In this document: piece by piece, positions 58,450 to 64,000 of the stretch | Position numbering within the stretch: the stretch's first letter is position 1 | Layout: every line of letters begins with the position of its first letter | NCBI RefSeq assembly: GCF_019059575.1 | Contig: NW_024881561.1 | Coordinates: 909,001-973,000 of the forward strand | From: Amphibalanus amphitrite | Taxonomy: Eukaryota > Arthropoda > Thecostraca > Balanomorpha > Balanidae | Length of the DNA: 64,000 bases | Direction: 5' to 3' | The notes under the pieces: model-generated | Told to the model about the DNA's origin: nothing | The model's input: the letters and a program-made list of their open reading frames with translations, nothing else | The model's database searches: none | Translations under genes and position numbers: made by a program

Positions 58450-59550
58450 TCACGGCCGACCGTAGCCAAACGGCTCTTGGTGACTGAGGTAGCCGCGGCT
58501 CAAGGCCGCCACGGCCCCGCCGTCCCGAAGCTGCGTAGGGTCCGGTCTGATATTGCCGAGTAGGCGGAGCCTCGCGCCAGCCAAGCACGGGCACCTCAGC
58601 AGCACGTGCTCCGGCGTGTCTGGGCCCTCGCGACACACCAGGCAGCGCGCCGCCGGGCAGGCCAGATCACTGCACTGTGGGCAGTCGCGCTCGGGGCGGC
58701 GTCCGATTCTGTGAAGGTAGCTCTGCGAGCGGCTCCAGTGTCCCGCCCGCAGCTGGTGGACGTTGACCGCCTCGTCGCGAGACTCCAGGAGCACCGGCAT
58801 CGGCATCCGGTCTCCCATGATGGTTTTGAAGAAGCTGTCTGGCCAGCTGCGACGCCATGCCTTGGTGGCGGAGCGGCCGACTGCCTTCACCATCGAGCGG
58901 ACGTCCGTTGGGACGGCGTCTTGCGACAGGCTGGATGCCTCTTTAGCCAGCACGTCCGCTCTCTCGTTGCCGGGTATTCCGCAGTGCGCTTGGATCCACT
59001 GCATGAAGACTCGGCGTCCTCCGTCCGTGAGCGCCAGGAGCAGTCGCCATACGGCGGCGCCGAGTGCTGTCGCCTGGCTCCCAGCCCCACTCGCCAGTGT
59101 GGCGAGCGCCGCCTGCGAGTCGGCGCAGACGATGACCGGGCTCTCCGCCAGGCCGCCCTCCAGCCGCAGCAGCATCTCCAGTGCCCCGCGGATCGCCACC
59201 AATTCGGCGCGGGTGCTGCTGCATATCCTGCCCGCAGGGGCTCGGAGCTCGTGTTCCTCGCCTGAGGGGAGGATTATCAGCGCTCCACTCCCTCCGGCTG
59301 AGACACCTCCCTCCGCCGAGCCGTCGCTCCACACCCATACGGCGTCGTCTGGGAGGGTGGCCAGATGCTCCTCCGCTCTCTCCCGCCGGACGTCGGGTGG
59401 TGCTGTGCGGCTGATGTGGTTGCCGATGTCAAGTCTGAACTGGACCCTGGTGTCATCGATCCACGGTGGGATGGTGACGTGCAGGCGCTCCTCCACAGGT
59501 ACGGTTCTCCAGGGTATTAGTCGTTGGTCGCTCGGCGAGCGGGAGGGCAA
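58450..59550 (-). CDS. RNase H fragment of a non-LTR retrotransposon ORF
   Basis: An open frame of 366 codons counted from 59550; the first codon is TTG and the frame continues upstream to a TAA near 59590, so the true start is missing. The RNase H fold is clear: WSDGS with D76, TRAEL with E116, CADSQ with D144, and HCGIPGNERAD with H189 and D199, so all catalytic residues are present. A Cys/His-rich C-terminal region follows (C290, C293, C298, C303, C306, H315, C320), typical of I/R1/jockey-like ORF2 ends. The reverse transcriptase and endonuclease are absent. Downstream on the minus strand lies a CAACAACAACAA tract (about 58425-58437). It is a truncated mobile element, not a host gene. Confidence 0.9.
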   Translation of the reverse strand: MPSRSPSDQRLIPWRTVPVEERLHVTIPPWIDDTRVQFRLDIGNHISRTAPPDVRRERAEEHLATLPDDAVWVWSDGSAEGGVSAGGSGALIILPSGEEHELRAPAGRICSSTRAELVAIRGALEMLLRLEGGLAESPVIVCADSQAALATLASGAGSQATALGAAVWRLLLALTDGGRRVFMQWIQAHCGIPGNERADVLAKEASSLSQDAVPTDVRSMVKAVGRSATKAWRRSWPDSFFKTIMGDRMPMPVLLESRDEAVNVHQLRAGHWSRSQSYLHRIGRRPERDCPQCSDLACPAARCLVCREGPDTPEHVLLRCPCLAGARLRLLGNIRPDPTQLRDGGAVAALSRGYLSHQEPFGYGRP

Positions 59551-60998
59551 CCAGTTCCGCCCCTGTATCGCGCGGCCCCTTGCTCCGCCCAGTTACGCAC
59601 GAGCGTACTCCACGCCGCGTAGTAGCGTGGGGAGGGGAGGGTTAGAATGGTGGCATGTGTAGAGGCTAGAACCGGTTTCCACCGCCATGCCACCGCCCAG
59701 CGACATGGAGCGGGGTCAGTGACCAGGGCGCAGGGAAAGGTCAGAGGTCAGCTATAACGTAGAGCTTTGTGTCTCCCTCCCCTCCGCGTGTAACGACCGC
59801 ACGACAGCGGCCGGCCGCCGATCAGGCTTGACATGTCAAGGTCACCCTCAGTCAACGGGCTCGGAGGGTTGGTCGAGTGCGCGTCCGGCATGGCTGACGA
59901 CTAGTCTTGACCATATGCTATGGTGCCGATAGACTAGCGTGGGTAATAAGTTTTCGTTCAGTGCATATGGCTGCTGGGGTGTGTCATCTTGATATGATGC
60001 TTTGTAACGTGTATGATACGCTTAAAACCTCGCTGGCAGTGGCCGAGAGGAGAGGGGGGGGGGGCGCCGCCTCCACAGTCCACATGTTTATTTGTGTTGA
60101 CTGTTGATAGCTGCGAGAGCTGAAATTTGGCAAGCGTGACCTTTGATTCAAGCTGAATTTTTATGACAGCAGCTGTATTTTCACCCTCGCCCATATTGGT
60201 GTTTTCCCAGCGTCTATCGTAAAGGGGGGGAGGAGGGTCCGTTGGACCCCTTTGCCGTTCAGCCCCTGATCGAGCTAGAGCTTCTCGGAAAAAGAGCGTG
60301 TCGCCCGTGACGAGAGGAGGCCGATGATATCCAATTTTAAGGTCCTAGGTCATTGGTTGACAGGTCAATATAACTCAAAAAAACGGGAGAATCAGGACCT
60401 GTTAGAGCTTCGTGAAGTAACAGCTTCACTTCGTGAAAGTGAAGCTGTTATAGGGTTTTGCGGGGTGCTGATCACGAATTTCAAGTTGCTTTTTATCACA
60501 GATGATGTTTTCGTGCATTTAGGCCAGGTCGGGTCAGGTCAGGTCAGGTCACATGTTACGAGGGAACCAAAACTACTTCTTAAATGTTCAAACGGTTTCT
60601 AAATGCGAAATCAACTCCAAAATCTACCTTAGAAACATGTAGAACTCGAAAGAGTGAACAAAGGTCATCAAAGGCCAGTGACCTGACTGACCTTCACGTA
60701 ACCTTGATACCCACTGGAATCCATGGGATCACCATCCTTTCACATGTTTGATCGCTTAAAGCCACAAAAAGACAATAAAACGCGCTCTACTCGAAATACG
60801 CCAAAACGCGATTCGCGATTCCGGCCAAACATGGTCTTGGAAAACAGGTCACAAGTCAAAGGTCTTTTGAGTCAGGGTCATACAAATTATAGGGTAGGCG
60901 TAATATTGATTAACTCGAGGGCATTGAAAGTTTCGTCGCAATCAGCCGCTTTTTGCGCGAGTTATTTGCGAAAAACTGAGGGTAGGAGGCAGGGTTTC

Positions 60999-61115
60999 GG
61001 AGTCGGAGTCGAAGTCAGAGTCGAAGTCGGAGTCGGAGTCGCCCGGAGTCGTGGCAAGCAGCCAGGAGTCAGAGTCGGAGTCGGAGTCGGTCCAGCTGCC
61101 TCGACTCCGACTCCG
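60999..61115. repeat. (GGAGTC)n hexanucleotide repeat with hairpin tail
   Basis: About 14 imperfect GGAGTC/GAAGTC units, closed at the right by the complement CGACTCCGACTCC (61102-61114), so the tract can fold back. It marks the left edge of the segment unique to large-repeat copy 2. Confidence 0.92.
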
Positions 61116-61521
61116 GAAAGTTAACTGAAGTCAATCCGTGCTATCACTTTTCAGCTGTTTTTAACTAGTTTCCCAACGGCAAAATTCGCTTCTGGTGATC
61201 ACAAACAAGGTATTTTTTCCCACATCTTGTTTTGTTCTGAAAAGCTAACATTGCATCTTACAAATTTCAATTTATGTCATAATTTAGTAGGCAAACATTT
61301 TGTATTTGCGTTATAACTTCTACTATTCAGTCTGTATATTTACTTTCTTCTTTTATCGCTCCGAAAAGTGCCTAACACAAACACAGACCGACATGATGGC
61401 GATGCCCGTGGTCATGATACGGCCACACTCGTGCTTCTCGGCGGGTTTTCAAGCTGGTCGCTAGACTTGGGAGAAATGGTGACCGCATGAACGAAACCGG
61501 AACGATCTCCCGGTGCGCGAA
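61116..61521. other. Unassigned DNA between microsatellite and mariner
   Basis: AT-rich to about 61370, then mixed sequence. No gene or element end was recognised. It is absent from large-repeat copy 1. Confidence 0.4.
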
Positions 61522-62496
61522 CAGGGTGTCCGGAAAGTTCTGGCGCCTCTTTTGGACGTCGTCTAACGCGCACTGTGATTGTTGGACTTTCAACCAATCA
61601 CCGCAGATATGAACCCTCGTTCACCGCTCAGCTAAGGGTCGCGTAAATATGACGTTGAATCGTTTTCAGTGCTAGGTATATGGGCGAAGATGCGCCTTGT
61701 CTCTGAGAGCCCGGTGCGGCTTGAACAAGGCGCGATTTGCAGCGCGATGCGGCGTTTCCCGGCGAACGGTTGAGCAGGCAAAGGTGCATTCCGGCTCGGA
61801 AATTTCTTAGAAAATATTATCACTCATTTACGACCACGGTATGCCAAAGCTGCTGAGACTGAAGCAGCATTTCAGCGGCAATCGAAGAAAATCTGGGGTC
61901 TGATGGGCACAAATGTTCCATCATCTTCGTCAAGGTTAAATAAATGGCTGACAGGCTGGTCCACGAGGGGTTCCTGGACAGTGGACACGACAATCAAGGC
62001 GACGTGCCCTAAGGGTCGTCGCCTTGATTGTCGACGAAAGGGTCATTTCGCACTTCAACAGCACGGAGCGCCCTCCAACAACGCCGCTGCCGTCCAAACC
62101 AAACTGACAGAGGAGCTCGGCAGACCAGATCACCGTGGTGAAATGAGATAAGGCCACCTTATTATCCCAGCCTTAACCCGCTCAACTAAGGCATGCTACG
62201 CGTTTTGCAGAATAAGCTCTCGGCCACCTCTCATCTCAGCCTGGAGTCGCTGAAGACTCGCATCATGACAGCATGGGAGGACAGGAAATGTCCTGCATCG
62301 TCAAAAGCCGCAGGCGTTTCCGCCCTTGCGTCGAGACCGTCGTCGGCACAGACGGTGGTTTCAATGAATGGGCACTTAGCACAAGCATGTGGCTTGGTGC
62401 TCCTGGTCATTGTTTTGTTCTATTGCTGAGTGTATATGGACCAAAGGCATTTATTTCAAAAATGTTGAAAAGCGCCAGGACTTTCCGGACACCCTG
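61522..62496 (+). pseudogene. Decayed mariner-like element
   Basis: The terminal repeat CAGGGTGTCCGGAAAGTTCT (61522) matches the inverted right end at 19 of 20 bases (62477-62496). Between them lie mariner transposase remnants in order but in different frames: a helix-turn-helix word CGVSRRTVEQ (61748-61777), FALQQHGAPSNNA near 62047-62085 (the catalytic-region motif; Asp replaced by His), ATSHLSLESLKTRIMTAWE near 62220-62276, and a C-terminal VKSRRRFRP word near 62300. Frame changes and stops make it inactive. No TA duplication survives. Confidence 0.82.
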
Positions 62497-64000
62497 TTGC
62501 AGGAGTTTTCACCAAAAAGTCCCGATCAAATTGAGCTAGCGAGTCGGGAAGCCACCAGTGGACTTGTGAGGACCTACCGAATCGAAGAAGCGATATGACC
62601 TCCTTGGGCCAGCTTCGTGGCCTGAGTGGCTCTGCCCTGACCATGACCTGATGTGAACACATTAAATTGACCTCAACAAAAACAAAGCGTATACTATTCG
62701 ACGCTTGAGCATGCACAACTCGATGGTGCCATGATCTTGGCTCTGTAACCACTTATGGTGAAGTTGTTTACCAAAAAACGATCCCGCGACTTGGAGCACT
62801 TGTACTGACCTCAGAGTTTATCGGTTGACCTGAGACATTCAACTCGGGTACCAGTTGCTGCATCTCATACGACGCACGCGCTCAGTTTTATCCGCAAGGC
62901 GCTAGCTCAATTATGGGGCAAAAAAGACGGAGAGGGGTCGTAATCGCCCCCCCCCCCTCGGCCTGGGTATATGCAGGAAACCCAAAATTCCGTTGAGGGT
63001 TAAGCACTGAAGTGATATATTATGATTCGAGAAGGTATAGGTCAAAACAAGTATGCACACGAGCGGGTGTGAATAAAACTGTGTTTGAGGTATGCCTTTT
63101 TTATTATACATTCGATTTGCTTTAGTTATTGGTAAGAACAGATACAACCAAGAAGAGCGCCCCTGAAGAAAAGGTGGCGCACCGAACGGGTGCGATTTTA
63201 AGGTCTAAGGTCAGTCGGGGACCTTTAAGTTCGGATCAAGCGCTGCATGTTAGGGGTAAAAAAATGGGGGTGGGGGCAAAAAAGCATCCCGATTTTGGCA
63301 GCATCGTCATGCTTTGTCACGGCACTCATCCACTTCCTCGTCCGAAATATTATTTCCTTTTTGTATGAGTTCTGGCATAATCCCGCACATTATGCTGCAT
63401 GTTGTTTGCCATGAAAAAACAATGCATGTTCAGCTACGTTCTACGCAGTACGCACTAACCTAACCACCATCCCATCATCCACCACTAGCCACCATCCCGT
63501 TCTGTGCTCCCTTCCACCCCACACGAATCAGCCGAGATACTATTCACAGTAGTCAGTCGGGCTAGCGCTATCCTATCCTCCCTTCCTGACTGCACAGCGC
63601 TAAAACCCAGAGCCCAGACTTCCCGAGCGCGACCTCTGACCCCACGCGGTCCGAAGGGTCGGCCAATGCCTAAGGGCGCGCCGCGCGCCGGCCACCCGGA
63701 TAGCCTCTGCCGAGTCTCCCTTTCATACACCGTTTACTACGCGCTCGATTCATTCATGATTCTGTGTTTCCGTGCTCCTCTCGTTAGATGGCTCTACTAA
63801 TGTCATAGGCGATCCCAGGAAGATTGCGGCCAGAATACCCCAAACGGCAGAAAATGAGGTTTTTGGTGAATATCTCGGAAAGTATTTGGCATACAACGAT
63901 GCAATTTCACAGTCTCGTGGTAAATGTGCATACACATAATTCGGGTTGATACTTATGCATTTGAACATTATATAGGACCAGATATGTCCGAAAAAGCAAA

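Larger units (their letters stand above)
59499..64000. repeat. Large direct repeat, copy 2 (runs off the window)
   Basis: Homology to copy 1 begins abruptly at GTACGGTTCTCCAGG (59499, matching 51898) and continues to the window end. It lacks the foldback transposon and the TTAA element of copy 1, and holds a microsatellite plus mariner segment (60991-62505) instead of 56143-56562. Confidence 0.88.

Noticed and set aside
60999-61115. (GGAGTC)n as a telomere-like repeat
   Set aside because: The arthropod telomere repeat is TTAGG; this is an imperfect internal hexanucleotide microsatellite with a hairpin tail.

Overview
This is a stretch of animal nuclear DNA with one recognisable host gene, an intronless jun (AP-1 bZIP factor) at 8195-9007 on the + strand. 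The rest is mostly nested, non-autonomous DNA transposons. The jun protein looks like an invertebrate c-Jun/Jra orthologue. With the GC-rich coding region and the many repeats, an arthropod is likely, perhaps a crustacean; that placement is inference, not proof. No bacterial operons, CRISPR arrays, rRNA or credible tRNA genes were seen.

Layout. 1-3432: mostly unassigned, with a 217-bp hairpin at 1064-1280. 3433-6835: a TA-flanked element (3433-4353), decayed AGGTCA-rich repeat DNA, and a TTAA-flanked element (5698-6835). 6840-10292: the jun locus, with two full CREs, a CCAAT box, a CRE/TRE-like site, a MEF2/CArG-like site, a TATA box, the CDS and a long 3' region. 10528-13024 and 14743-16740: two TA-flanked elements with related termini, one holding a hAT-like element with a minisatellite, the other a TTAA element. 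16743-22388: a large foldback element with 20-bp palindromes at both ends and four TTAA elements inside. 22409-30243: more elements, two hairpins, and a minisatellite. 30244-42887: mostly non-repetitive DNA with alternating GC-rich islands and a tetranucleotide microsatellite; no gene could be supported. 42892-51112: a TTAA element, then two inverted copies (A and B) of one roughly 2-kb element, each interrupted by different later insertions. 51898-64000: two direct copies of a multi-kilobase segment that differ by a 1.9-kb foldback transposon, a TTAA element and a decayed mariner. An RNase H fragment of a non-LTR retrotransposon lies at the junction.

Main themes. (1) The jun upstream region has the same order and, as I recall the human numbering, the same spacing of CCAAT, jun1-like and MEF2-like sites as human c-JUN. 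(2) At least six terminal-repeat families insert at TTAA, and three natural empty sites inside the window support this. (3) The repeats carry many CREs (TGACGTCA, at least 24 in the window against about one expected), AGGTCA half-sites, and a 127-128-bp unit with paired E-boxes that occurs in two different transposon families. Mobile DNA here may be spreading bZIP, nuclear-receptor and bHLH sites around a jun locus; that functional reading is a hypothesis. All boundaries and identities were read by eye.
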